Translations under genes and position numbers: made by a program | Shown here: piece after piece, positions 7,262-16,164 of the stretch | Position numbering within the stretch: position 1 is the stretch's first letter | Layout: each line of letters opens with the position of its first letter | The notes under the pieces: model-generated | What the model was told of the DNA's origin: nothing | Databases searched by the model: none | Seen by the model: the letters and a program-made list of their open reading frames with translations, nothing else | Assembly: GCA_038232055.1 (NCBI GenBank) | Contig: JBBSIN010000005.1 | Coordinates: 1-62,968, forward strand | Length of the DNA stretch: 62,968 nt | Source of the DNA: JBBSIN01 sp038232055 | GTDB lineage: Bacteria > Actinomycetota > Actinomycetes > JADGOV01 | Direction: 5' to 3'

Positions 7262-9052
7262 ATGTCCGACACGGTGGCCGACTTCCTGCTCGGGCGGCTC
7301 CGGGACTGGGGCGTCGAGAAGGTGTTCGCCTACCCCGGCGACGGCATCAACGGCATGCTCGCCGCCTGGGGCCGAGCCGGTAACGAGCCGAAGTTCGTCC
7401 AGGCCCGGCACGAGGAGATGGCCGCGTTCGAGGCGGTCGGCTACGCGAAGTTCACCGGACGGCTCGGCGTCTGTGCCGCGACCTCGGGGCCCGGTGCGAT
7501 CCACCTGCTCAACGGCCTCTACGACGCCAAGCTCGACCACGTGCCGGTCGTCGCGATCGTGGGCCAGACGGCGCGGAGCGGGCTCGGCGGCTCCTACCAG
7601 CAGGAGGTCGACCTGCAGACGCTGTTCAAGGATGTCGCGAGCGACTACGTGCAGACCGTGATGGTGCCGGAGCAGCTGCCCAACGTCATCGACAGGGCGA
7701 TTCGCATCGCGTACACACAGCGCAGCGTCACCTGCGTGATCATTCCGTCGGACGTGCAGGAGCTCGAGTACTCGGCACCGACACACGCCTTCAAGATGGT
7801 GCCGTCGAGCCTGGGGATGCCCAGAATCGAGGTGCACGCGCCCGAAGCGGACATCCGCCGGGCGGCCGACGTGCTCAACGCGGGCAGCAAAGTCGCCATG
7901 CTCATCGGGCACGGGGCCCGGCAGGCCCGCGAGGAGGTCATCCAGGTCGCCGAGGCACTCGGCGCCGGGGTGGCAAAGGCGTTGCTGGGTAAGGACGTCC
8001 TTCCGGACGACCTGCCCTACGTGACCGGGTCGATCGGGCTGCTCGGCACCCGCCCGTCGTACGAGATGATGATGGACTGCGACACGGTCCTGACGATCGG
8101 CTCGAGCTTCCCGTACACCCAGTTCATGCCGCCGTTCGACCAGGCCCGAGGCATCCAGATCGACATCGACCCGAAGATGATCGGGATTCGCTACCCCTAC
8201 GAGGTCAACCTCGTCGGCGACGCGCAGGCAACGCTCAAGGCGCTGATCCCCATGCTGCAGCGCAAGGACGACCGGTCGTGGCGCACCGACATCGAGTCGA
8301 AGGTGGCCCGCTGGTGGGAGGTCATGGAGCGACGGGCGCATACGAGCGCAGACCCGATCAACCCACAGCAGGTATTCGCGGAGTTGTCGCCGCAGTTGCC
8401 GGACAACGTGATGCTTACCAGTGACTCCGGCTCGGCCGCGAACTGGTACGCGCGGCACATCAAGATGCGGGGCGCCATGCGGAGTTCGCTCTCCGGAAAC
8501 CTCGCCACGATGGGACCGGGAGTGCCCTACGCGATCGGCGCGAAGTTCGGCCATCCGGACCGTCCGGCCGTGGCGCTGGTCGGCGACGGCGCGATGCAGA
8601 TGAACGGCATCAACGAGCTCATCACCATCAAGAAGTACTGGCAGGAGTGGAGCGACCCACGCCTCGTCGTCGGGGTCCTGCACAACGATGACCTCAACCA
8701 GGTGACGTGGGAGATGCGGGCCATGAGTGGCGCGCCGGAGTTCCTGCCGTCCCAGCACCTGCCGGACTTCCCGTACGCCGGCTACGCCGAGAGCCTCGGG
8801 CTGCTCGGCATCCGCGTCGATCGTCCGGAGCAGGTAGGCCCGGCATGGGAGCGGGCCCTTCGGGCCGACCGGCCGGCGGTCGTGGAGTTCATCACCGACG
8901 CCTCTGTGCCGCCAATTCCGCCACACGCCACCCTCGACCAGATCGAGAAGGCCACCGAAGCCGTGGTGCGCGGGGACGCGGACTCGTGGGACCTGATCAA
9001 GGAGGGCGTCAAGACGAAGGTGCAGGAGTTCCTTCCCGGGACGAAGGAGTGA
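7262..9052 (+). CDS. Thiamine-diphosphate-dependent enzyme (pyruvate oxidase / acetolactate synthase-like)
   Basis: 596 residues with the three-domain POX/ALS fold. The N-terminal pyrimidine-binding domain has the catalytic glutamate in ARHEE (E51) and the TSGPGAIHLLNGL motif. A central FAD/nucleotide-type domain follows (about 190-330). The C-terminal pyrophosphate domain has the metal motif GDGAMQMNG (D442) and N475. This subgroup is usually annotated as pyruvate oxidase/dehydrogenase (quinone) or simply ThDP-requiring protein, so decarboxylation of pyruvate or a related 2-oxo acid is likely but the substrate is unproven. GGGAG precedes the ATG at 7262. First gene of a five-gene operon with flavin and sugar-acid enzymes. 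Confidence 0.88.
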   Translation: MSDTVADFLLGRLRDWGVEKVFAYPGDGINGMLAAWGRAGNEPKFVQARHEEMAAFEAVGYAKFTGRLGVCAATSGPGAIHLLNGLYDAKLDHVPVVAIVGQTARSGLGGSYQQEVDLQTLFKDVASDYVQTVMVPEQLPNVIDRAIRIAYTQRSVTCVIIPSDVQELEYSAPTHAFKMVPSSLGMPRIEVHAPEADIRRAADVLNAGSKVAMLIGHGARQAREEVIQVAEALGAGVAKALLGKDVLPDDLPYVTGSIGLLGTRPSYEMMMDCDTVLTIGSSFPYTQFMPPFDQARGIQIDIDPKMIGIRYPYEVNLVGDAQATLKALIPMLQRKDDRSWRTDIESKVARWWEVMERRAHTSADPINPQQVFAELSPQLPDNVMLTSDSGSAANWYARHIKMRGAMRSSLSGNLATMGPGVPYAIGAKFGHPDRPAVALVGDGAMQMNGINELITIKKYWQEWSDPRLVVGVLHNDDLNQVTWEMRAMSGAPEFLPSQHLPDFPYAGYAESLGLLGIRVDRPEQVGPAWERALRADRPAVVEFITDASVPPIPPHATLDQIEKATEAVVRGDADSWDLIKEGVKTKVQEFLPGTKE

Positions 9053-9492
9053 GCGGCCCGCTCTACGGCATCGACTGGATGGTCCGCAACGTCGAGACCG
9101 GTCGCTTCGAGCGGTCGCTGTCGGTGCTCAGCGCGGTGGGCGCAGCGGTGACCGCGATGGAGATCTACCTCGAGCACGATCGGGCGAGCTTCGGCAACCG
9201 GATGATGTGGCTCCCGGTCGCGCTAGGCCCGGTCGGTTTCGCGACGGGGATCGCCGGCTTCTTCTCGCGGCGGGCAGCGAAGACGGCGCTGCCTTTGTCG
9301 TCGGCGCTCATCCTGGCCAATGGTGTGCAGGGCACCTACCTGCACGTCCGTGGGATCGGACAACGACCGGGCGGCTGGCGACTCGCGCGGTACAACCTCG
9401 AGATGGGTCCCCCGCTGTTCGCGCCGCTGCTGATGTCCGTGGTCGGTGGCATGGGGGTCCTCGCCGCCATCCTGCGGCGCGAGGGCGACTGA
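9049..9492 (+). CDS. Small four-helix membrane protein in the dehydrogenase operon
   Basis: 147 residues starting at a GTG that overlaps the ThDP-enzyme stop by four bases. The first 20 residues are polar, followed by hydrophobic segments near 22-42, 52-72, 78-98 and 118-140. No cysteines or histidine pairs suitable for haem are obvious. Because it is locked between the ThDP enzyme and the dehydrogenase subunits, it may anchor the complex to the membrane or pass electrons to quinone; that role is inferred from position, and I do not recognise the family. Confidence 0.75.
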   Translation: MSGPLYGIDWMVRNVETGRFERSLSVLSAVGAAVTAMEIYLEHDRASFGNRMMWLPVALGPVGFATGIAGFFSRRAAKTALPLSSALILANGVQGTYLHVRGIGQRPGGWRLARYNLEMGPPLFAPLLMSVVGGMGVLAAILRREGD

Positions 9493-9494
9493 CG

Positions 9495-10223
9495 GTGGTG
9501 TTCCACAAGCGCGGCCTCGAGAGCCAGGGCGACACGCCAGGGGGAAAGCAGGAGCGCTTCCCCGGGTACGACGTGCTGGGCGAGGTGAGGACGTGGGACG
9601 CGGTCACCGCGGGCGTCGTCCTGGGTCGCCTCGGCATGCCGGCAGCCCTGCGCTACTTCACGGTAGGCGAGCAGGCGGCCGGGACGGCGCTGTTCGACCA
9701 GCTGCTCGACCAGCGGGCGGCGCCGCGCGTACCCGTCCTCGAGCTCATCGACGCCCGGCTGGCCGAGGACCAGACCGACGGCTGGCGCTACCAGGACATG
9801 CCGCCGGACGGCGAGGGGTTCCGGCGCAGCTTCGCCGGCCTCGACGACGACGCGCGCGGCGCGTATGGCCGCCGCTTCAGCGAGCTGGAGTGGGACGCCC
9901 AGGCCGATGTCGTCCAGCGGGTCCACGACGTGGGGGCACGCGACTGGCACGGTATGAACGCGACGCACATCTGGTCGCTCTGGACGCGCTACGCCTGCTC
10001 GGCGTTCTACAGCCACCCCTGGGCGTGGAACGAGATCGGGTTCGGCGGGCCGGCGTATCCCCGCGGATACAAGAACCTCGGGCTGGACTCCCGCGAGCCG
10101 TACGAGGTGGCGGACCGGACGAACCGTAGCCCCACCGGATGGGGCGACCGGGTCGAGGCGGCGCGTCGCCAGCACGCCGGCGCGGCCCGCTCCGCCGCCG
10201 AGCGGAAAGAGCCCGGCGCGTGA
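9495..10223 (+). CDS. Gluconate 2-dehydrogenase subunit 3-like protein
   Basis: About 242 residues. The gene starts two bases after the membrane-protein stop and overlaps the GMC flavoprotein start by four. The body matches the small-subunit family of gluconate/sorbitol dehydrogenases, with YFTVGEQAAGTALFDQLLDQ near the start, a variable centre, and the conserved AFYSHPWAWNEIGFGGPAYPRGY block near the end. In characterised enzymes this subunit binds the flavin subunit and often carries a Tat signal; no signal peptide is visible here, so this version is probably cytoplasmic. GTG 9495 or 9498 could start it; no clear ribosome site separates them. Confidence 0.85.
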   Translation: MVFHKRGLESQGDTPGGKQERFPGYDVLGEVRTWDAVTAGVVLGRLGMPAALRYFTVGEQAAGTALFDQLLDQRAAPRVPVLELIDARLAEDQTDGWRYQDMPPDGEGFRRSFAGLDDDARGAYGRRFSELEWDAQADVVQRVHDVGARDWHGMNATHIWSLWTRYACSAFYSHPWAWNEIGFGGPAYPRGYKNLGLDSREPYEVADRTNRSPTGWGDRVEAARRQHAGAARSAAERKEPGA

Positions 10224-11905
10224 GGCTGCCCACGAGGAAGATGTTCGACGACGTACGGCAGCGCAACGAGTCGGCGTGGCTGCTGCCGAACGACGGCAGC
10301 CGAACCAACTACGAGCTGCGCCGCAACATGCAGCGCTTCGACGACAGCGACGAGGTGGACCTGGTCATCGTCGGCTGCGGTGCCGGCGGTGGCGTCCTGC
10401 TGCAACGGCTCGCCCGCGCCGGCTGGAAGGTCGTCGCCCTCGACGCCGGGCCGTTCTGGGACCCTGATACCGACTGGGTGAGCGACGAGTTGGGCTCGCA
10501 CCACCTCTACTGGACCGAGCCGCGCGTCATCTCCGGCAGCGATCCGGTCCCGCTCGGGTCGAACAACTCCGGCCGAGGCGTCGGTGGCTCGATGGTCCAC
10601 TACGCCGGTTACACCCCTCGTTTCCATCCGAGCGACTTCTCGATGCACAGCGACGACGGAGTGGGCGCCGACTGGCCGATCTCCTACCCGACCCTTCGGC
10701 CGTACTACGAGATGATCGAGTCGGAGCTACCGGTCGCCGGCGAGCACTGGCCCTGGGGCGACCCGCACGACTATCCGATGTCGCCGCATCCGATCGGCGG
10801 TGGCGGCATGGTGTTCCAGCGTGGCTGCGTCGCCGCCGGGATCGACGTCCGGGTCGGCCCGGTCGCGATCACGAACGGGCGCTTCGGTAACCGCCCACAC
10901 TGCATCTACCGAGGTTTCTGCGTCCAGGGCTGCAAGGTCAACGCCAAGGCGTCCCCGTTGATCACGCACGTCCCGGACGCCCTGGCGCACGGTGCCGAGG
11001 TGCGCGCGGACGCGATGGTGACGCGAGTGGTCGTCGACGACGACAGCGGCCTGGCGACCGGCGTCCGCTACCTGCGGGGCGGCGTCGAGCGGTTCCAGCG
11101 GGCGCGGATGGTCGCGGTGGCCGGCTACTCGATCGAGACCCCCCGGCTGCTGCTCAACTCGGCGACCAGGAGATGGCCGGACGGCCTCTGCAACGACGCC
11201 GATCTCGTCGGCAGGTACCTCATGGTGCAAGGCGCACCGCAGACGGCAGGCCGGTTCGCCGAGGAGGTCCGCGCGTACAAGGCGCCGCCCCCCGAGGTCT
11301 CCACCGAGGCGTTCTACGAGACCGATCCCGGCAAGCCGTACAAGCGCGGCTTCTCGATCCAATGCGTATCGCCGCTGCCGATCACCTACGCCGAGCACGT
11401 CACTGCCCAGGGGCACTGGGGACCGGTGCTGCGGGAGTACATGCGCGACTACGTGCACTGGGCGACGTTCGGCGCGCTGTGCGAGTTCCTGCCGCTGCCC
11501 GGCAACCGGGTGACCCTCGCCGACGAGACCGACCGATACGGGTTGCCGGTGGCGAACTTCTCCTACAGCCAGTGCGACAACGACCGGGCGCTCATGGCGG
11601 CGGCGCAGGCGGTGATGGAGCGCATTTTCGAGGCGGCCGGCGCGGAGGAAACCATCACGATCAAGAGGTTCGCGCACCTCGTCGGCGGCTGCCGCATGGG
11701 CACCGACGCCACCTCGGGCGTCGTGGACGAGTCGTTGCGGAGCTTCGCGATTCCCAACCTCAACATCACCGACGGGTCGGTCCTGCCGACGCAGGGCTCG
11801 GCCAATCCGGCGCTGACCATCATGTCGCTCGCGGCCCGGGCCGCTGACCTGCTGCGCGACGGCGCCCGCACCGGCTCGCCCGCCGCGACGGCCCGCAGCC
11901 GATGA
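10220..11905 (+). CDS. GMC-family FAD-dependent oxidoreductase (flavoprotein subunit)
   Basis: 561 residues. An N-terminal FAD-binding Rossmann motif, VGCGAGGG (about 51-58), is followed by RGVGGSMVHYAGYTPRF, a cysteine-rich stretch (CIYRGFCVQGC), and the GMC C-terminal domain with HLVGGCRMG and SANPALTIMSLAARAAD. This arrangement is that of the large subunit of gluconate or 2-ketogluconate dehydrogenases, which pair with a subunit 3 such as the one encoded just upstream. It would oxidise a sugar acid or polyol and pass electrons on, but no cytochrome c subunit is encoded nearby. GTG 10220 overlaps the previous stop, and its own stop overlaps the next ATG. Confidence 0.9.
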   Translation: MRLPTRKMFDDVRQRNESAWLLPNDGSRTNYELRRNMQRFDDSDEVDLVIVGCGAGGGVLLQRLARAGWKVVALDAGPFWDPDTDWVSDELGSHHLYWTEPRVISGSDPVPLGSNNSGRGVGGSMVHYAGYTPRFHPSDFSMHSDDGVGADWPISYPTLRPYYEMIESELPVAGEHWPWGDPHDYPMSPHPIGGGGMVFQRGCVAAGIDVRVGPVAITNGRFGNRPHCIYRGFCVQGCKVNAKASPLITHVPDALAHGAEVRADAMVTRVVVDDDSGLATGVRYLRGGVERFQRARMVAVAGYSIETPRLLLNSATRRWPDGLCNDADLVGRYLMVQGAPQTAGRFAEEVRAYKAPPPEVSTEAFYETDPGKPYKRGFSIQCVSPLPITYAEHVTAQGHWGPVLREYMRDYVHWATFGALCEFLPLPGNRVTLADETDRYGLPVANFSYSQCDNDRALMAAAQAVMERIFEAAGAEETITIKRFAHLVGGCRMGTDATSGVVDESLRSFAIPNLNITDGSVLPTQGSANPALTIMSLAARAADLLRDGARTGSPAATARSR

Positions 11906-13014
11906 CGACGGCAGCGGACGCCGCGATCGAGTCGCTCGACGTTTCGGCCTACACCGTGCCGACCGACGCGCCGGAAGCCGACGGTACGGCGACGTGGGAC
12001 TCGACCACGCTCGTCGTCGTCGAGCCGGTCGCGGCCGGGGTGCGGGGGCTCGGCTGGTCCTACACCGGCGCGGCAGCGGCGGACGTCGTCAGCGGCGCGC
12101 TCGCGCAGGAGGTGCTCGGGCGGCCAGCGCTCGACGTGCCTGGTGCCGCGATGGCGATGGCCAGGGCGGTGCGCAACCTCGGCCGGTCCGGTCTCGTCGC
12201 GACGGCGATCTCCGCGGTCGACATCGCGCTGTGGGACCTCAAGGCGAAGCTGCTCGAGCTGCCGCTGTGCCGGCTGCTCGGCCAGGCGCACGAGCAGGTC
12301 GCGGTCTACGGCAGTGGCGGCTTCACGACCTACGACGGGAAGCAGACCCGGGATCAGCTCTCGCACTGGGTGCACGAGCAGGGCATCCCGCGCGTCAAGA
12401 TCAAAATCGGCGAGGCGCGAGGGTCGGCCGAGTACCGCGACGTCTCGCGGATCGCCCTCGCCAGGGAGGTCATCGGCAGTGCCGCGGAGCTCTACGTCGA
12501 CGCGAACGGCGGCTACTCGCGCGGACAGGCAGTCCGGATGGCGAGCCGGTTCGCCCCGTACGACGTCAGCTGGTTCGAGGAGCCGGTGTCGAGCGACGAC
12601 CTGCGGGGCCTGGCGTCGATCCGCGGCGAGGTACTACCCGACGTAGCGGCGGGGGAGTACGGCTACGACCTCGGCTACTTCGAGCGGATGTGCGGTGCGC
12701 AGGCGGTCGACTGCCTGCAGGTCGACCTCACCCGCTGTGGCGGCGTGACCGAATGGCTGCGGGCGGCCGCGGTGGCCGCCGGTCACCACCTGCAGGTGTC
12801 AGCGCACTGTGCACCGAACCTGCACGCGCACGTCGCGGCGGCGGTGCCGAACATCCGGCACCTGGAGTGGTTCCACGACCACGTCCGGATCGAGTCGATG
12901 CTCTTCACCGGTGCGCTCGACCCGGCCGGTGGCACCGTCACGCCGAACCAGGGTCGGTCGGGCCTCGGGCTGGCGCTGCGCCCGGTGGCAGCCGAGCAGT
13001 ACCGGGTGACCTGA
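11902..13014 (+). CDS. Enolase-superfamily (mandelate racemase-type) sugar-acid dehydratase or racemase
   Basis: 370 residues with the capping domain first and then the barrel. The catalytic K-x-K pair is K166/K168, the magnesium ligands appear as D200 (DANGG), E226 (EEP) and E252 (GEYGYD), and a late histidine lies in SAHCAPNLH. These place it in the mandelate-racemase subgroup, which dehydrates aldonic acids or epimerises small acids. The ATG overlaps the GMC-dehydrogenase stop by four bases, so dehydration of the product of that enzyme is the natural guess. Substrate specificity cannot be assigned. It is the last gene of the operon; a hairpin follows at 13020. Confidence 0.87.
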   Translation: MTTAADAAIESLDVSAYTVPTDAPEADGTATWDSTTLVVVEPVAAGVRGLGWSYTGAAAADVVSGALAQEVLGRPALDVPGAAMAMARAVRNLGRSGLVATAISAVDIALWDLKAKLLELPLCRLLGQAHEQVAVYGSGGFTTYDGKQTRDQLSHWVHEQGIPRVKIKIGEARGSAEYRDVSRIALAREVIGSAAELYVDANGGYSRGQAVRMASRFAPYDVSWFEEPVSSDDLRGLASIRGEVLPDVAAGEYGYDLGYFERMCGAQAVDCLQVDLTRCGGVTEWLRAAAVAAGHHLQVSAHCAPNLHAHVAAAVPNIRHLEWFHDHVRIESMLFTGALDPAGGTVTPNQGRSGLGLALRPVAAEQYRVT

Positions 13015-13019
13015 GCGTC

Positions 13020-13042
13020 GCGGGGCCGGTCAGCGGCCCCGC
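13020..13042. terminator. Hairpin between convergent genes (possible bidirectional terminator)
   Basis: GCGGGGCC (13020-13027) and GGCCCCGC (13035-13042) form a perfect eight-pair stem with a seven-base loop. It sits right after the enolase-family stop and overlaps the last codons of the leftward VKOR-like gene. No T-run follows, so intrinsic termination is only plausible. Confidence 0.45.
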
Positions 13043-13608
13043 AGCGATCGCCAGGCGGCGCGCGCCTCGGGCAGCACCAACGGCACCGCCGCCACGTTGA
13101 GCAGCGCCGCCACGGTGCAATAGGAGCAGAACCTGCGGTGCTTGCTCGCCTGCTCGGCGAACAGGTACAGGCCGCCCACCGCGTCGGCGGCCACCTTTGC
13201 GGCGAACAGCAGCGGCAGCACCGGTCGGGTGCGCCAGCGCTCGCCGTCGCCCATCCCCGCCAACGCCAGTGTCGCGCCGGCGCTGAGAATGCCGATGGAG
13301 CTGTCCGGCGTACGCAGCAGCTCGTAGGCCTCACCGCTCGCGTCGACCACGTCCGCCCCTAGGAAAGACAGCGGCGGCTCCGGCAGGTGGCGTACGACGC
13401 CGAACTGGTAGAGCCCCACGGCGCCCAGCGCAGCGGCGGCGCCCGTGGTCAACCCGGCGATCCGCCGGCGGTTGTCGAGGAAGGTTCCGCTGCCGCGGCG
13501 CAACGCGTCACTGACCTGTTCGGCGGCGGGAGAGGACGGGCGGCCAACGCCGCGATGCGTCGGTCGCGCGGCCGCAGCGGGCGGCCCCGCCGGTCGTCGT
13601 CGAGTCAT
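13030..13608 (-). CDS. Vitamin K epoxide reductase (VKOR)-family membrane protein
   Basis: 192 residues. After a disordered, arginine-rich first 45 residues come four hydrophobic segments (about 50-70, 98-118, 125-145, 160-182). The redox motif CSYC (C161/C164) sits at the start of the last helix, as in VKOR proteins that oxidise disulfide-forming partners at the expense of quinone. It has no other cysteine, so the loop cysteine pair of full VKOR enzymes is missing and its catalytic ability is uncertain. The ATG at 13608 has AAGGG upstream. It is divergent from citrate synthase; a menaquinone-type prenyltransferase lies nearby at 15099. Confidence 0.78.
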   Translation of the reverse strand: MTRRRPAGPPAAAARPTHRGVGRPSSPAAEQVSDALRRGSGTFLDNRRRIAGLTTGAAAALGAVGLYQFGVVRHLPEPPLSFLGADVVDASGEAYELLRTPDSSIGILSAGATLALAGMGDGERWRTRPVLPLLFAAKVAADAVGGLYLFAEQASKHRRFCSYCTVAALLNVAAVPLVLPEARAAWRSLRGR

Positions 13609-13728
13609 CCGCTTCGCCCTTCCATGGACCGGGTCGGCTCGTGCCGACCTTCGGCGTACCCGCCCGACGACCGCGTCGTCGCCCTGACACACTCGCACCT
13701 GATCGGGTCGGGACGGAAGGATGCAGGC

Positions 13729-15012
13729 ATGGTGGACTACCAGCTCGAGTACCCGAATGGCACGCTGCCGCTGCCCGCGAGTACGGCGACGGAGGGCCCA
13801 TCGGGGCTCGACATCAAGCAGCTGCTGAGCGAAACCGGGTCCGTCACGCTCGACACCGGCTTCATGAACACCGCGTCGTGCACCTCTGCGATCACCTACA
13901 TCGACGGCGACGCCGGCATCCTGCGCTACCGCGGGTACCCGATCGACGACCTCGCCGAGCACTCCTCCTTCCTCGAGGTGTCCTACCTGCTGATCTACGG
14001 CGAGCTGCCGACGTCGAGCGAGTTGGAAAGTTTCACCGCCCATGTCAGCTCGCACACCATGCTGCACGAGGACCTCAAAGAGTTCTTCGCCGGCTTCCCC
14101 CGTGACGCGCACCCCATGGCAGTGCTCTCCTCCGCGGTTAGCGCCCTGTCGACCTTTTATCAGGACGGCCTGAACCCCTTCGACATGGAGCAGGTGGAGA
14201 CGTCCACGGCGCGGCTGCTGGCCAAGCTCCCGACGATCGCGGCGTACGCCTACAAGAAGTCGATCGGCCAGCCGTTCCTCTATCCCGACAACGCGCTGAA
14301 CTACGTCGAGAACTTCCTCCGCATGACGTTCGGAGTTCCGGCCCAGCCGTACGAGGTCGACCCGGTCGTTGCAGGAGTGCTCGACCTGCTCTTCATCCTG
14401 CATGCGGACCACGAGCAGAACTGCTCGACGTCGACTGTCCGCCTCGTCGGCTCGAGCCAGGCCAACCTCTTCGCCTCCGTCTCGGCCGGCGTCAACGCCC
14501 TGTTCGGCCCGCTGCACGGGGGTGCCAACCAGGCCGTGCTCGAGATGCTCGACCGCATCTCGGCCGACGGCGGCGACGTCGACGCGTTCGTTCGGCGGGT
14601 GAAGGACAAGGAGCCCGGCGTGAAGCTGATGGGCTTCGGCCACCGCGTCTACAAGAACTACGACCCGCGCGCGGCGATCGTGAAGAAGGCGACGCGCGAC
14701 GTACTCGATCGCCTCGGTAGGCCAGACCCGCTGCTCGACATCGCGGTCAAGCTCGAGGAGGTCGCCCTCGCCGACGATTACTTCGTCGAGCGCAAGCTCT
14801 ACCCCAACGTGGACTTCTACACCGGCGTGATCTACAAGGCCATGGGCTTCCCCACCAGGATGTTCACCGTGCTGTTTGCCCTCGGCCGGTTGCCCGGTTG
14901 GATCGCCCAGTGGCGCGAGATGATCGCCGATCCGGCCACCAAGATCGGCCGGCCGCGCCAGGTGTATGTCGGTGCGGGCGAGCGGCGCCACGTCCCTATC
15001 GAGAAGCGCTGA
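13729..15012 (+). CDS. gltA: Citrate synthase (type II)
   Basis: 427 residues condensing acetyl-CoA and oxaloacetate to citrate, the entry step of the TCA cycle. Landmarks in order: the N-terminal beta-rich domain (DTGFMNTASCTSAITYIDGD), GILRYRGYPI, the histidine motif LHADHEQNCSTS, GPLHGGANQAVLEML and the catalytic MGFGHRVYKNYDPRA block. The N-terminal extension and length match the hexameric type II enzymes. ATG 13729 is preceded by GGAAGG at a suitable distance, and the protein begins with a typical YPNGTLPLP segment. It is divergent from the VKOR-like gene and followed after 86 bases by the UbiA gene. Confidence 0.95.
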   Translation: MVDYQLEYPNGTLPLPASTATEGPSGLDIKQLLSETGSVTLDTGFMNTASCTSAITYIDGDAGILRYRGYPIDDLAEHSSFLEVSYLLIYGELPTSSELESFTAHVSSHTMLHEDLKEFFAGFPRDAHPMAVLSSAVSALSTFYQDGLNPFDMEQVETSTARLLAKLPTIAAYAYKKSIGQPFLYPDNALNYVENFLRMTFGVPAQPYEVDPVVAGVLDLLFILHADHEQNCSTSTVRLVGSSQANLFASVSAGVNALFGPLHGGANQAVLEMLDRISADGGDVDAFVRRVKDKEPGVKLMGFGHRVYKNYDPRAAIVKKATRDVLDRLGRPDPLLDIAVKLEEVALADDYFVERKLYPNVDFYTGVIYKAMGFPTRMFTVLFALGRLPGWIAQWREMIADPATKIGRPRQVYVGAGERRHVPIEKR

Positions 15013-15098
15013 CCCGACGCTGGCGCGCCCGTACGCGGGCTTCGCTGCACGCCGCCTAGCATGGAAGGCCGGCGGGAGATGTCCAGGCGGGAGCGGTT

Positions 15099-16136
15099 GT
15101 GAGCGACAGCGCGGCAGTACCGACCAAGCAGCGCGATCCCTGGACGCGCCCCTTCACGGGCTTCTACCGCCCGACCGAAGGCGGGGTCTCGACCCTCGGC
15201 CCCGTCACCCGCTTTCTCTACGCCGCACGCAGCGTCATCCTGGTTATCTCGGCGCAGGCGGCAATCATCGCGGCGTTGCTCGCCATCACCGATCGTTCCT
15301 TCGACCCAGTGGCGTTCGTCCTGGTCTTTATCGGGCTCGTCGTCGCGCACGCGATCAGCAATCTCAGCAATGACTATTTCGGGCACCGGCGCGGCCACGA
15401 CACGGAAGACTCACCCCGGCTGCGCTACACCGTGCACCCCATCGCCAACGGTGGCCTCGACGCCCGGACCCTGCTCACCGGGCTCGGCATCCTGTGCGCG
15501 GTCGGTGTTGCGATCGCGGTCTACTTCGCCCTCACCGCCGGCCCATGGGCGCTGTTCTTCATCGGCGCGGGCGTCGTGCTGCTGTTCCTGTACGACGCCG
15601 CGCCCATCACGCTGAAGAGCATCGGTCTCGGTGAGATCGCGTCGTTCCTCGTCTGGGGCCCGCTCATGGTCGCCGGCGGCTACTACGTGATGAGCGACGA
15701 CCGGCTCTCCGGCTCAGTCTTTCTCGCGTCGGTGCCCTACGGGCTCGGCGTCATGTCCATCCTCGTCGGCAAACACATCGACCAGCGGGAGTTCGACTCG
15801 GCGCACGGCCAGCGGACGCTACCGGTTCTGCTCGGCGAGGCGACGGCCCGGCAGCTCGATCGCATCGCGGTCGTGGGCATGTACGTCGTCGTCGCCGTCG
15901 GGATCCTGCTCGGCTGGCTCACGCCGTTCGCGCTGCTGGTGCTGCTCGCCGCCCCGCGGGGGCTGCGCGCCGTTTCCGTGATGGCGCGGCCCAGTCCGGC
16001 CCAACCGCCGGCCGGCTACGTCGGCTGGCCGCTGTGGTACCACCGGGTCTGCCTGGTGCACAACCGGCTCTTCGGCTGGACCTACATCGGCGGGCTGGCA
16101 CTCGGTGCGATCTTCCCGGGCCTCCGCCTGCGGTAG
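15099..16136 (+). CDS. UbiA-family prenyltransferase (MenA-like)
   Basis: 345 residues with about eight or nine membrane helices. The two aspartate-rich motifs expected of UbiA enzymes are NDYFGHRRGHD (near 90) and KHIDQREFD (near 228), which bind magnesium and the prenyl diphosphate. The family attaches a polyprenyl chain to an aromatic or other acceptor. The MenA-like C-terminal layout suggests menaquinone synthesis or a related reaction, but the sequence differs enough that the acceptor should be left open. A GTG start at 15099 follows GGCGGGAG. It is on the same strand as citrate synthase and could share its transcript. Confidence 0.83.
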   Translation: MSDSAAVPTKQRDPWTRPFTGFYRPTEGGVSTLGPVTRFLYAARSVILVISAQAAIIAALLAITDRSFDPVAFVLVFIGLVVAHAISNLSNDYFGHRRGHDTEDSPRLRYTVHPIANGGLDARTLLTGLGILCAVGVAIAVYFALTAGPWALFFIGAGVVLLFLYDAAPITLKSIGLGEIASFLVWGPLMVAGGYYVMSDDRLSGSVFLASVPYGLGVMSILVGKHIDQREFDSAHGQRTLPVLLGEATARQLDRIAVVGMYVVVAVGILLGWLTPFALLVLLAAPRGLRAVSVMARPSPAQPPAGYVGWPLWYHRVCLVHNRLFGWTYIGGLALGAIFPGLRLR

Positions 16137-16164
16137 GCCGGTCCTCCGCCTGCGGTCAGGGCGG
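16121..16164. repeat. Short direct repeat at the end of the UbiA gene
   Basis: CCTCCGCCTGCGGT occurs at 16121-16134 and again at 16143-16156, and the following bases also match loosely, giving a 22-base period. It spans the UbiA stop codon in the gap between two convergent genes and looks like replication slippage. Confidence 0.6.

Noticed and set aside
7127..8926. A very long open frame on the minus strand opposite the ThDP enzyme
   Set aside because: It is a codon-mirror of a clearly conserved plus-strand gene with its metal motif and catalytic glutamate. Long antisense frames are expected at this GC content.
13609..14991. A long minus-strand frame opposite citrate synthase
   Set aside because: The translation is Arg/Asp/Val-rich with no recognisable motif, whereas citrate synthase on the other strand has all its signatures.
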